Assembly: GCF_001429785.1 (NCBI RefSeq)
Contig: NZ_LMJF01000001.1
Location: 695,734-759,733, forward strand
Source: Lysobacter sp. Root916
Lineage (GTDB): Bacteria; Pseudomonadota; Gammaproteobacteria; Xanthomonadales; Xanthomonadaceae
Length of the DNA: 64,000 nt
Direction of reading: 5' to 3'
Position numbers and translations under genes: made by a program. Below are positions 1-8,359 of this stretch, in pieces. Within the stretch, counting starts at the first letter, position 1. Each line of letters opens with the position of its first letter. The notes beneath the pieces are model-generated. The model had not been told where the DNA came from and ran no database searches. It saw nothing but the letters and a program-made list of their open reading frames with translations.

Positions 1-2
1 AG

Positions 3-2525
3 GTCACCAACGCGCTGGGCCAAGTCACGGAAACCCTGGCCTACGACGGCGCCGGTCGTCCGCTGTCGGTCAAAGACCCCAATGGCGTCGTCACCGATCT
101 GGAGTACCACCCGCGCGGTTGGATGACCGCGCAAAAGGTCCGCGGCCCCAACGCCGGCAGCGAAACCGACGACGCCATCACCCGCTACGAGTACACGCCC
201 ACCGGCCTGGTCAACAAGATCACCCAGCCCGACGGCAGCTACACCGTGTTCGGCTACGACGCCGCGCACCGCCTGACCACGGTCACCGACAACGCCGGCA
301 ACCAGATCGTCTACACCCTGGACAACGCCGGCCAGCGCACCAAGGAAGACACCAAGGACAGCGGCGGGGTGCTGCTGCGCACCCTGTCGCGGGTCTACAA
401 CCAGCTCGGCCAGCTCAGCACCGGCAAGGACGCCTATAACCACGCCACTGGCTACGTCTACGACGCCGCTGGCAACCTAGATACCGTCACTGATGCCCTA
501 AGCACGGTCACCGACAACAACTACGACCCGCTGGGCCGTCTGGTGAAGACCCTGCAGGACACCGCCGGGATCAACGCCCAGACCCAGTTCCAATACGACG
601 CGCTGGACCGCCTGACCCAGGTCACCGATCCCAAGGGCTTGAACACCCAGTACCAATACAACGGCCTGGGCGACCTGACCCAGCTGACCAGCCCGGACAC
701 CGGCATTACCGGCTATACCTACGACAGTGCCGGCAACCGCAGCACCCAGACCGACGCCCGCAACGAGACGGCCACCTACAGCTACGACGCCCTCAACCGC
801 GTCACGGGTATCGCCTACAGCGACACCGCGCTCAACGTCGGCTACACCTACGACACCACCCAGGCCGTCTGCCAGAGCGGCGAGACCTTCAGCGCCGGTC
901 GCCTGACCCGCATGGACGATGGCAGCGGAAACACCCGCTACTGCTACGACCGCCGCGGCAACGTGGTGCGCAAGGTCCAGACCACCAATGGGCAGGTGTT
1001 CACCCTGGTCTACGGCTACACCCTGGCCAATCAACTGTCGTCGGTCACCTATCCCAGCGGTCTGCGGGTGGACTACACCCACAATGCCCTGGGCCAGCCC
1101 AGCGGCGTCACTGTCACCCAGCCGGGCCAGACTCCGCAGGTGCTGCTGACCAGTGTCACCTACTACCCCTTCGGCCCGGCGGCCGAGCTGGAGTACGGCG
1201 ACGGCCGCCGCCTCAAGCGCACCCACAACCGGAACTACCAGCCCGGCGTGATCGAAGACGTGGGCCCGGACGGCCTGTCCCTGGGCTACGAGTTCGACGC
1301 GGTCGGTAACCTGATCAAGCTGCGCAAGGGCGACCAGTCCGAACCGCCGCTGCGCGCCTATGCCTACGACAAGCTCGGCCGCCTGACCGAAGCCCGCGAC
1401 GGCACGACCAATGCCTTGCTGCAGGGCTACACCTACGATGCCACCGGCAACCGCACCAGTAAGACCGATGGCGGTGCGACGCAGGTCTACACCTATCCGA
1501 GCACCAATCACCGCCTGTCGCAGGTCGGCGCCACGGCCCGCACCTACGACGCGGTCGGCAACACGGCGGCTATTGGTGGTACCGCACAGGAGTTCATCTA
1601 CACCGCGGCCAACCGCATGGGCCAGGTGAAGCAAAGCGGCAGTGCGGTCATGAACTATGCCTACAACGGCAAGGGCGAGCAGACGCGGCGTTATCCGACC
1701 ACGACCTCAACCGCGCAGACCTATGCGAGCTACGACGAGGCAGGTCATACGGTTGGCGTGTACGACCACACGGGCAATCGCATCCAGGAAGTCATTTGGC
1801 TAGGCGATCTGCCGATCGGTGTGATCGACACGAACAAGCTGCACTACGTCCAGGCTGACCATCTGGGTACACCGCGAAACGTGATTGATCCGGTGGCAGA
1901 GACATCCGTCTGGGCGTGGCAGTTGGGCAATGAGGCGTTCGGCGATAGCGCACCGAATCAAGATCCGGACAACAACGGCGCCGCGTTCGTGTTCGATCTT
2001 CGGTTCCCTGGGCAGCGCTATGACGCAAGCAGCGGGCTCAACTACAACTACTTTCGAGATTACGAGTCGATTACGGGTCGCTACGGCACCAGCGATCCAA
2101 TTGGCCTCAATGGCGGAGTCAACACTTATTTATACGTCGACGCAGATCCTTTGTCAGTGATCGACAGGCATGGGCTGATGGGCCAGGTCATTGGTCAGGC
2201 GGTTTGTGAGTTTGTCGCCAGTATCGGTGGATACTGGCATAAGAGAAAGGAGGATCACTATTCAAGGTATAGCAGTGAGCGCAGGCAGAATGCTGAGAAC
2301 GAATGCACGCAAATCTATCTAAGCTGCCAGTACAGCCCTAGTCCTTCTTGTGTTCCAGATGCGTTAAAGATATGCGACAAGATAAGGGCTGCCGTCGAGT
2401 GTGAGCTGCGCGGAGAACAGAGAGATCTGGGGCTCGTTGACCCGGTCCCGTGGTGGGACATCGTCGGCGGGCTTTGCAATCTTGGAATAGTCGGTACTAA
2501 GCCGCCCAAGAGTCCAGTGCCATGA
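3..2525 (+). CDS. Rhs/YD-repeat polymorphic toxin, 3' part (5' end outside window)
   Basis: The reading frame is already open at the left edge, so the N-terminus is missing; about 840 residues are visible. Many YD repeats (YDxxGR/YDAxGN) form the Rhs shell, followed by the Rhs core (DHLGTPRNVID, FPGQRYDASSGLNYNYFRDY, GRYGTSDPIGL) and the cleavage-type motif DADPLSVIDRHGL, encoded up to about 2177. The last ~115 residues are unrelated to the shell, Cys-rich and lower in GC, as expected for an exchangeable toxin tip; I do not recognise its activity. Family knowledge: Rhs proteins are delivered by T6SS or other routes and enclose a C-terminal toxin. The stop overlaps the start of the next gene by 4 bases, which suggests translational coupling with an immunity gene. 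Confidence 0.93.
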   Translation, partial: VTNALGQVTETLAYDGAGRPLSVKDPNGVVTDLEYHPRGWMTAQKVRGPNAGSETDDAITRYEYTPTGLVNKITQPDGSYTVFGYDAAHRLTTVTDNAGNQIVYTLDNAGQRTKEDTKDSGGVLLRTLSRVYNQLGQLSTGKDAYNHATGYVYDAAGNLDTVTDALSTVTDNNYDPLGRLVKTLQDTAGINAQTQFQYDALDRLTQVTDPKGLNTQYQYNGLGDLTQLTSPDTGITGYTYDSAGNRSTQTDARNETATYSYDALNRVTGIAYSDTALNVGYTYDTTQAVCQSGETFSAGRLTRMDDGSGNTRYCYDRRGNVVRKVQTTNGQVFTLVYGYTLANQLSSVTYPSGLRVDYTHNALGQPSGVTVTQPGQTPQVLLTSVTYYPFGPAAELEYGDGRRLKRTHNRNYQPGVIEDVGPDGLSLGYEFDAVGNLIKLRKGDQSEPPLRAYAYDKLGRLTEARDGTTNALLQGYTYDATGNRTSKTDGGATQVYTYPSTNHRLSQVGATARTYDAVGNTAAIGGTAQEFIYTAANRMGQVKQSGSAVMNYAYNGKGEQTRRYPTTTSTAQTYASYDEAGHTVGVYDHTGNRIQEVIWLGDLPIGVIDTNKLHYVQADHLGTPRNVIDPVAETSVWAWQLGNEAFGDSAPNQDPDNNGAAFVFDLRFPGQRYDASSGLNYNYFRDYESITGRYGTSDPIGLNGGVNTYLYVDADPLSVIDRHGLMGQVIGQAVCEFVASIGGYWHKRKEDHYSRYSSERRQNAENECTQIYLSCQYSPSPSCVPDALKICDKIRAAVECELRGEQRDLGLVDPVPWWDIVGGLCNLGIVGTKPPKSPVP

Positions 2526-2953
2526 GGTCCTTGTTCATCATGCTTCTGCTTGGGCTGTGCGCATGCGCCGAGACTGGCGGGCCCGAAGGATGTGAGCAGC
2601 TCTCTGTATTGATATCCGAGCAAAGTGTAGAAGTAGAAAAACTAGACGCTGCCTTTCGAACGGGCGGATTTGAATCCAACGAATTTGTTGCTCGCATAGA
2701 ATCTATAGAAAGCAGGCAGCTTCATATCGTTGATCGTTGCATGTCTTATGCAGTGAATGCGGGGGCTAAATGCAGCGAATACCACGATGTGAGGACGCTG
2801 CGCGACGTGGGCACAATCATGCGCGCATTGAGGATCGCCATAGATGGCGGGAAGCCGCCAAGTCGAGTGTTTGTAAGTGGAATGCTTGATGCAGCGAGAG
2901 AGGCATTGACAAGGCCGAAGAAGGGTTCTTCCTGCTTCAATCGAAAGCGATAG
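2522..2953 (+). CDS. Small lipoprotein, candidate Rhs immunity protein
   Basis: 143 residues. A short hydrophobic leader ends in a lipobox-like LCAC, with Cys15 as the probable lipidated residue, so the protein is probably membrane-anchored in the periplasm. The start ATG overlaps the Rhs stop (ATGA). GC is clearly lower than in the flanking genes. I recognise no family. Position directly behind the toxin tip and the lipoprotein signal suggest an immunity protein against a periplasm-acting toxin; this is inference. Four Cys lie in the mature part, matching the Cys-rich toxin tip in style only. Confidence 0.7.
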   Translation: MRSLFIMLLLGLCACAETGGPEGCEQLSVLISEQSVEVEKLDAAFRTGGFESNEFVARIESIESRQLHIVDRCMSYAVNAGAKCSEYHDVRTLRDVGTIMRALRIAIDGGKPPSRVFVSGMLDAAREALTRPKKGSSCFNRKR

Positions 2954-3048
2954 AAGAATGTGTCAGATCTGCTTTGGAGAGCCGTCGGCGGTCGTTGTTG
3001 AAATGAGGGCGAGATTGGGATTGACGACGCCCACCGAGACAGCGGTCA

Positions 3049-3074
3049 GTGTCGACTTTTTGAAAAGTCGACAC
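3049..3074. repeat. Perfect 12-bp inverted repeat with 2-nt spacer
   Basis: GTGTCGACTTTT, then TG, then AAAAGTCGACAC. In RNA this is a strong stem on either strand, but no clean U-tract follows it. It directly abuts a second hairpin. It could be a terminator, or the end of a lost mobile element. Confidence 0.6.
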
Positions 3075-3115
3075 CGGGGAACGGGGCGGAGTGCACTTTC
3101 AGGTGCAGTTCCCCG
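3075..3115. repeat. Second inverted repeat (CGGGGAAC ... GTTCCCCG)
   Basis: CGGGGAAC at 3075-3082 pairs with GTTCCCCG at 3108-3115. An inner pair, TGCAC (3092-3096) and GTGCA (3103-3107), continues the stem after an asymmetric bulge. It starts on the base after the previous inverted repeat, so the two form one composite structure of 67 bases. Confidence 0.55.
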
Positions 3116-3243
3116 CAAGCTCAAGCCTTACGCGGCCACCCGATCGCTATCGGTCCGGCGCGACGCATTAGCTGCTGCTCGATCATGGTGCGAAAGCGAC
3201 CTGCCAAGCCGTGAATGGGTTAAGTGGAGCAGTGGAACAAGCC

Positions 3244-3618
3244 ATGAATGACATCAAGTATCCGCATATGCGGCGGGAATTGATTGACGATCTATGGGCA
3301 CTCTTCGAACCTGCGCGCGCCGCGGATAAATTTGCGCTGCGCTCAACCGCACTAGATCATCTGATCCATTTCTTGTACGACGACACGTCGCTCGGCAGTA
3401 ATGCTGACGCAGCAATAGGATGGTTTCTTGGAAGTCACGCCGAGGCCGAGGCGATAACGGCTCTGGTGAAGAGCTTTGATCGCGTCTTTTCCTTGTATGG
3501 GCTGGAGCCAGATTCAGAGGGGTACTTTGAGCGGCCCGAATGGTTGGAAGTGGAGAGGAACGGGTTGCTAGCACTGAGCCTGCTCAGAGATGGGGCGCCA
3601 AAGGGCAACGGCAGTTAG
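3244..3618 (+). CDS. SCO4402-like family protein, candidate immunity protein
   Basis: 124 residues from the ATG at 3244; an upstream in-frame ATG at 3211 is possible. Acidic and soluble, without a signal peptide. The pattern MRRELIDDLWAL, LDHLIHFLYDD, IGWFL, EAEAITALV and a closing W-L-E segment resembles SCO4402-family proteins, which often sit beside polymorphic toxins. GC is lower than in the window as a whole. Its place downstream of the Rhs tip suggests an immunity gene, perhaps an orphan from an earlier tip. Family assignment is from memory of the pattern. Confidence 0.65.
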   Translation: MNDIKYPHMRRELIDDLWALFEPARAADKFALRSTALDHLIHFLYDDTSLGSNADAAIGWFLGSHAEAEAITALVKSFDRVFSLYGLEPDSEGYFERPEWLEVERNGLLALSLLRDGAPKGNGS

Positions 3619-3752
3619 CCTAAGAAGGCCGGTCCATTTGTTGGCCGTGTGGTGTTGTGGAGAAAGTCCGAATTACGCCCGTCTTACGGCCGTCCCCAGT
3701 TGGTGTGCTATAAGCCCACTTAACCGTCTCTTCTACCCTAAGAAAAGCAGGA

Positions 3753-4868
3753 ATGGCTCGTTACAAGGACGATCTAGCGCAGCGCCGTCGGCGCAGCCGT
3801 ACACTCATGGTCAGCACGGTGCTGCTGGCCGTGCTGTCGGGCTGCCAAGGCCCGGCGCAGTCGCAGCCTGCGGCCGACGCTGCCGCGTCGGGCCAGGCCG
3901 AGAAGGCGGCCGCCACCGCGCCCGCAGCCGCTCCAGTCGCGGCGATTACGCAGCTGGATCCGCCGCCCCCACAAGGCAGTCGCAAGTACCGCGATTGCTT
4001 GACCGCCGCGCGCGACGACACCCAAGCGCAATCACGTTGCCTGGACGACGAACTGGCCTATCAGGCCCGTGCCTTGGATCAATTATTTCAAGAACGCACC
4101 GTCGAGCTGGCCGGCGCGGAGCGTGAAGCGCTGCGCGCGCAACAAGCTGCGTGGGAGGACAAGACCGACCGTCTGTGCACCGCAACTACGCCGGCCTCGG
4201 GGCCTGGCGGCGCCGACGGTGGCGAGTGCCGGCTGGAACGTACCATCGAGCGCTTCGACGTACTGGCCGATGAATCGTTCTCTGCTGCACCGGCGCTGAG
4301 CGCGCGGGGCGTGCCCGATGCGCAAGGTGCGCTGCGCCTGAAGTTGGGCGATGCCGTCATCACCTTGAGTTCTGAGGGGTGCAGCGGGCAGGGGCGGATG
4401 GTGTGCCAAGGCCCCAGCCTGCAGATCAAGGCGCCGGACCTGGCTGAGCCGCAAACGCTGACGCCGGCGCAGGTAGTGGTGGCCTTGCCGCCGCAATCCG
4501 GCGCCACCGGCTATCGCGGCCCCCTGGACACGGGCTTTGCCGACGGTTGGCACAGCTTCGCATTGTCGGACCTCAACGCCGACGGGCATGAGGATCTGAT
4601 GGTCTGGACCGGCTTGGACGGCACTTACGGCGATCCGTCCTACACCTACTATTTGTACGACGCCAGCACTCGGCGCTTGGTCGAAAACCGCGCGCTGGCG
4701 GAACTGGTGCGTGGGCAATCGGTGTCGCGCATCGCCGTGGGCCGGCTGTACGTGTGGTCCCGCAGCGGCGCCTGCGAGCGCGGCGAGCAAACCATCGACG
4801 CGCGCGCAGGCACGCCCAAGGTCGTGGAACGCAAGCAATACAACACCTGCACCAAAAACGCCCCATAG
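3753..4868 (+). CDS. LprI-like / XAC2610-like immunity lipoprotein
   Basis: 371 residues. A basic N-terminus and hydrophobic stretch end in the lipobox VLSGC (Cys31), then comes an Ala/Pro linker. Residues ~75-165 resemble the LprI-type DUF1311 domain (YRDCL, CLDDEL, E-R-R-L-Q-W style pattern). The C-terminal ~200 residues contain DLNADGHEDLMVWTG, an acidic loop like the Ca-binding loop of Xanthomonas citri XAC2610, a periplasmic inhibitor of the T4SS effector XAC2609. The next gene, 66 bases downstream on the same strand, is an XAC2609-like effector, so an immunity role is well supported by both sequence and order. The fusion with an LprI-type domain is notable. Another start (ATG 3807) would still keep the lipoprotein signal. 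Confidence 0.82.
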   Translation: MARYKDDLAQRRRRSRTLMVSTVLLAVLSGCQGPAQSQPAADAAASGQAEKAAATAPAAAPVAAITQLDPPPPQGSRKYRDCLTAARDDTQAQSRCLDDELAYQARALDQLFQERTVELAGAEREALRAQQAAWEDKTDRLCTATTPASGPGGADGGECRLERTIERFDVLADESFSAAPALSARGVPDAQGALRLKLGDAVITLSSEGCSGQGRMVCQGPSLQIKAPDLAEPQTLTPAQVVVALPPQSGATGYRGPLDTGFADGWHSFALSDLNADGHEDLMVWTGLDGTYGDPSYTYYLYDASTRRLVENRALAELVRGQSVSRIAVGRLYVWSRSGACERGEQTIDARAGTPKVVERKQYNTCTKNAP

Positions 4869-4934
4869 CACGGGCCGGGGCCGCGCACGACGCGCGGCCC
4901 CCAGGAGTTCAAAGACACAAGGAGAGAAAACGTC

Positions 4935-6578
4935 ATGAGCGATGGATACGGGCGCAGTGCCGCTTCCCCCATTACCCGCGATCAGGCGGTGCGCCTGATC
5001 GTGCAAACCTGCTTGAACGAGGGCGTGACCGACCAGCGCCAGATCGCCTACGTGCTGGCGACCGCCGAGCACGAAAGCCTCAACTTCACCAAGCCTGAGG
5101 AAGACTACGGCCGCCAGCAGGCCGCGCGCCTGGGCTACCAGGGCGGCGAGGAGTACTTCGGCCGCGGCTACGCGCACCTCACCCATCGCGACAACTACCA
5201 ACGCCTGGGCGACGCGCTGGGGCGCGGCAGCGAGCTGGCGGACACCCCCGCCTTGGCCGCCGATCCGCAAACCGCCTCGCGCGTGCTGGTGATCGGCATG
5301 CGCGACGGCCTGTTCACCGAGCGCCGGCTGGACCAATACGTCAACGCCAACAGCACCGACTACGACGGCGCGCGCGCCATCGTCAACGGCAGCGACCGTG
5401 CGGCCCACATTGCCGGGCTGGCGCGCGGCTGGGAGGGCCAGGTCGCCGACCTGGTGACCTCCGTGCAGCGCGATGGCGTGGACCTGACGCCCGCGGCACC
5501 GGCGCCCGCCGCCGACACCGTTTTGCGCAACGGCGACGCCAACGCGCGCGCATTCGAAATGCAGCAGTACTTGGCGGCGCTGGACGTGCGTGGCACCAAC
5601 GGTCAAGCGATTTCCCCGGACGGCGATTTCGGCCCGTCCACCGCGCAAGCCGTGCGCAACTACCAGCGCGACGCCGGCATCACCCCGCAGACCGGGACTG
5701 TCGACCAGGCGCTGATGGACCGCATGCGCGGCGACGTGCTGCAGGCCGACCCCAACTTCCGCCTCAAGAGCATCACCGACCTCTACGGGCCCTTGAACGA
5801 CCGCGTGTTGAACACCGGCGACCGCGGCGATCCGGTCGCCGACCTGCAGGGCCAGCTGCGCGGCCTGGGCTATCGCGACAACGACGGTCTGCTGGATGTG
5901 ACCCGCCGCTACGACGCCAACACCCAGGCGGCCGTGCGCCGGTTCCAGCGCGACGAAAACATCGAGCCCGCCAACGGCATCGCCGACGAGCGCACCCGCG
6001 ATGCGATCAACGCCCGTGCGGTGGAGCGCGGTCTCCCCGAAGCCGCCGAAGCCGTGCGCCGGCGCCAGGAAAACGCCGCCGCGCCCGACCCGCAGGCGCC
6101 GGCCCAGCAAGCGCCCGGTGCCGCCCCCGTCGCGCCGCCAGCACAGCCGCCCGGCGACCAGCGCCAAGGTGCGGTCCAACCCACCGGCGGCGCGCAAAGC
6201 ACCTATGCCTCGATGTTTCCGCAGGTGCTGGACCACGTGCACGGCGTCGAACGCGAACGCGGCATCCCCGCCGGTCAACACAGCGCCAACCTCGCCGGCG
6301 TGCTGACCGTGGCCAGCCTGCGCGCGGACATCAATCCGGACCGCGTGGAGTTGAACAACGACGGCTCGCGCGCCCGCGCCGTCGAAGTCAGCCGCGTCAA
6401 CGACCACCCCGCGTTCAACCGCAGCACCGAAGCGGTCCATACCGCCGCCGCGGTCGCCGTCCCGCAGCGCCAGAGCGCCGAGGAAGGCGAGCGCGTGGTG
6501 GCCGAGCGCGAACTGGCGCAACGCACGGCGACTCAGAATCAGACCCAGACGCAGGGCTCGGGCATGAGGATGGCCTAG
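4935..6578 (+). CDS. T4SS antibacterial effector: GH19-like lysozyme, two PG-binding domains, XVIPCD-like tail
   Basis: 547 residues, no signal peptide. Residues 10-180 are a GH19/lysozyme-like fold with AEHES (Glu47 the likely catalytic acid) and YFGRGYAHLTHRDNY. Two peptidoglycan-binding type 1 repeats follow at ~195-265 and ~290-355 (FGPSTAQAVRNYQ; YDANTQAAVRRFQ). After a Pro/Ala/Gln linker, residues ~420-525 match the pattern of the Xanthomonadales VirD4-interacting domain (YASMFPQVLDHVHG, LAGVLTVASL, DRVELNNDGSRARAVEV), and the tail is Gln/Thr-rich. This is the architecture of X. citri XAC2609, which is sent into rival bacteria by a T4SS and cuts peptidoglycan. The upstream lipoprotein is the expected immunity partner. 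No T4SS machinery genes are in the window. Confidence 0.88.
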   Translation: MSDGYGRSAASPITRDQAVRLIVQTCLNEGVTDQRQIAYVLATAEHESLNFTKPEEDYGRQQAARLGYQGGEEYFGRGYAHLTHRDNYQRLGDALGRGSELADTPALAADPQTASRVLVIGMRDGLFTERRLDQYVNANSTDYDGARAIVNGSDRAAHIAGLARGWEGQVADLVTSVQRDGVDLTPAAPAPAADTVLRNGDANARAFEMQQYLAALDVRGTNGQAISPDGDFGPSTAQAVRNYQRDAGITPQTGTVDQALMDRMRGDVLQADPNFRLKSITDLYGPLNDRVLNTGDRGDPVADLQGQLRGLGYRDNDGLLDVTRRYDANTQAAVRRFQRDENIEPANGIADERTRDAINARAVERGLPEAAEAVRRRQENAAAPDPQAPAQQAPGAAPVAPPAQPPGDQRQGAVQPTGGAQSTYASMFPQVLDHVHGVERERGIPAGQHSANLAGVLTVASLRADINPDRVELNNDGSRARAVEVSRVNDHPAFNRSTEAVHTAAAVAVPQRQSAEEGERVVAERELAQRTATQNQTQTQGSGMRMA

Positions 6579-6731
6579 CAGGGGCGGAGCGCGCTGTCCG
6601 AATCGCGCCCCTGTAGTCGACGCTGCCGCCCGCGGATGCGGTGCGTCGTGCGCTGAGCCGGTGACGAGGCCTCGCGGCGGCGCGCTACAGTCGCTGGCGT
6701 GTGTCCTCATCGGATCAAGGAGCGCCGTCTC

Positions 6732-7298
6732 ATGGAAGATGCTTCGCGCAAGTCGCTGCGTTTCGCAGCGGTGTTTCTAACCGGCAGCCTGTTGCTCTCG
6801 ATGACCGTCTTGGCGAATCCGCCCGAGGACAGTCCCATCGCGCACTGGTATGCGCAGACCTACGGCGTGTCCATCGCCGAAGCCGAGCGCCGCACCATGC
6901 GCGAGCTCGAGATCGGCAAGCTGGGACAGCGCATTGAGGCCGAACGGCCGGACACGTTCGCGGGCCTGTACATCGAGCACCGACCGACCTATCGCGTGGT
7001 GGTGCGCTTCACCGGCGACGCCAAGGCGCAACTCGCCGCCTACAGCGACGATCCTCTGTTCGTGGCGGAAACCGCGCCAAGGTCGCTACAAGTCCTGCGC
7101 AGCACCCAGCAACTACTGACTCAGCGCCTGCACGAGGCGGGCATCGAGTTTCTGTCCGAAACCGACCTTAAGACTTCACATGTCGACATCTTCGTGCGCG
7201 ACGTGGAGCAAGCCGCCGCGTGCCTGGCGGACCTGCCGGTGATGAAGGAAGGCTTCGTCCGGATACACAAGACGAGCGGATTCATCGAGCCGACCTAA
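6732..7298 (+). CDS. Secreted hypothetical protein
   Basis: 188 residues from the ATG at 6732, preceded by AAGGAG. Residues 1-~30 form a signal peptide ending VLA before NPPEDS. The remainder is acidic and contains VVVRFTGDAKAQLAAY, RSTQQLLTQRLHEAGI and VDIFVRDVEQA, a pattern loosely like the pro-regions of streptogrisin/alpha-lytic proteases, but there is no protease domain. It stands alone between the T4SS effector and a GFA gene. Function unknown. Confidence 0.72.
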   Translation: MEDASRKSLRFAAVFLTGSLLLSMTVLANPPEDSPIAHWYAQTYGVSIAEAERRTMRELEIGKLGQRIEAERPDTFAGLYIEHRPTYRVVVRFTGDAKAQLAAYSDDPLFVAETAPRSLQVLRSTQQLLTQRLHEAGIEFLSETDLKTSHVDIFVRDVEQAAACLADLPVMKEGFVRIHKTSGFIEPT

Positions 7299-7398
7299 GC
7301 CGCCGGGTGCGGATCCCGGGCCGATACGCGTGGACACGCGCTTGACTCCGCCGGCGTTACCGTCCGCTATGGCCGATCTGGCTTAGAGGAGATGCGCC

Positions 7399-7791
7399 AT
7401 GGAGCGAGTCACCGGCAGTTGCCTGTGCGGCGACGTCCGATTGGTGGCCTCGGGTCGCCCCTACCGGGTCGGCCTGTGCCACTGCCTCGATTGCCGCAAG
7501 CACTCCGGCTCCGTGTTTCACGGCTCCGCGATCTTCCCCGAGGACGCGGTGACGGTGGCCGGCGAAACGCGCGACTACGCCGGACGCCACTTCTGCCCGC
7601 GCTGCGGCTCATCGGTGTTCGCGCGTATGGGCGATGAGATCGAAGTGAGCCTGGGCGCTCTGGATGTTCCCGATCAGCTGACGCCGACATACGAGAACTG
7701 GACGATCCGCCGCGAGTCGTGGTTGCCGGCGTTTCCGTTCAAGCGGCATTACGAACGCGATCGCGAGGGCACGGGGCGCGCCGACAGCTAA
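7399..7791 (+). CDS. GFA/CENP-V family zinc protein
   Basis: 130 residues. The GFA fold is shown by GSCLCGDVRL (Cys8, Cys10), CHCLDCRK (Cys27, Cys29, Cys32) and FCPRCGSS (Cys66, Cys69), the usual Zn-binding cysteines. The family was named after glutathione-dependent formaldehyde-activating enzyme, but most members have no proven activity. A GAGGAG ribosome site precedes the ATG. Stand-alone gene. Confidence 0.93.
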   Translation: MERVTGSCLCGDVRLVASGRPYRVGLCHCLDCRKHSGSVFHGSAIFPEDAVTVAGETRDYAGRHFCPRCGSSVFARMGDEIEVSLGALDVPDQLTPTYENWTIRRESWLPAFPFKRHYERDREGTGRADS

Positions 7792-8098
7792 AAATGGGCA
7801 GGCAAGTCGATGCGGCTCACTCACTGGCGGCTAGTGCAGTTCTGTGAGCTTGGGCCGTCATGCGCTACTTCTGGGGCGTATGTGCTTGCGCGCACCACTT
7901 TTCAGCCAAGAAACTTCTGACGCCGCGGTGCAGCGGCCGCCGACTGTATTCGGCACACGAAACCGAGACCATGGGCTCGTCACCGCACTCCTGGCGCGCA
8001 CTCGTCACGGTTACGCCGTCATGAGCATGCGCAGCCACTTGGGTGAATTTGGTGAACGCTGTTTGACCTGTATACATATAATATGCATATATTAACGC
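7792..8098. other. Intergenic region upstream of brnT
   Basis: About 307 bases without a convincing gene. The last 35 bases are AT-rich and carry the likely brnT promoter and operator; nothing is recognised in 7792-8060. Confidence 0.5.
8063..8096 (+). promoter_or_regulatory. brnTA promoter/operator region
   Basis: TTGACC at 8063-8068 and AT-rich hexamers (TATAAT 8077-8082, TATATT 8088-8093) lie just before the brnT ATG at 8099. The 10-bp palindrome ATATGCATAT (8081-8090) overlaps them. BrnA-type ribbon-helix-helix antitoxins repress their own promoters, so this is the likely binding site. No clear Shine-Dalgarno sequence precedes the ATG, so the transcript may be nearly leaderless. Confidence 0.45.
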
Positions 8099-8359
8099 AT
8101 GGTCGAGTTTGATCCTCAAAAAGCTGCCGCGAACCTCAAAAAGCATGGGATAGCGCTAGCCGATGCGGAGCCCGTGATCTACGACGAACGGGCGCTAACA
8201 CTTGAGGATCACGCTGACGACGAAGTCCGTTCCGTCACTGTGGGCCGCGATGCCTTGCGTCGCATCTTGGTGGTGGTGTGGGTGGAGCGAGGCGATCGGG
8301 TACGCATCATTTCGGCGCGCCCGGCGACGGCAAAAGAGAGGCAGGCCTATGAAAGCTGA
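8099..8359 (+). CDS. brnT: BrnT-type ribonuclease toxin
   Basis: 86 residues, full length for BrnT. Diagnostic segments are FDPQKAAANLKKHGI, the central DHADDEVRSVTVGRDA, LVVVWVERGDRVRIISARPAT and KERQAYE. Family knowledge: BrnT is a RelE-fold ribonuclease neutralised by the DNA-binding antitoxin BrnA. The stop overlaps the next start by 11 bases, the standard toxin-first order with translational coupling. Confidence 0.94.
   Translation: MVEFDPQKAAANLKKHGIALADAEPVIYDERALTLEDHADDEVRSVTVGRDALRRILVVVWVERGDRVRIISARPATAKERQAYES

Larger units (their letters stand above)
2954..3243. other. Gene-free spacer in the Rhs tip region
   Basis: About 290 bases with no convincing gene. It holds two adjacent hairpins (annotated separately). 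From about 3195 back to 3120 the minus strand reads like a short protein tail (RFRTMIEQQLMRRAG...) ending in TGA, with a stop just upstream; it may be a remnant of an older gene or transposase. The composition is mixed, which fits a recombination scar between Rhs tip cassettes. Confidence 0.4.

Noticed and set aside
2958-3251. 97-codon plus-strand frame over the hairpins
   Set aside because: It runs through both inverted repeats, lacks a ribosome site and has no recognisable motif.
4083-6710. 875-codon open frame on the minus strand across the T4SS effector
   Set aside because: It mirrors the GC-rich third positions of the effector and the immunity gene, gives a His/Arg/Ala-rich product with no known motif, and has no ribosome site. 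A shadow frame.
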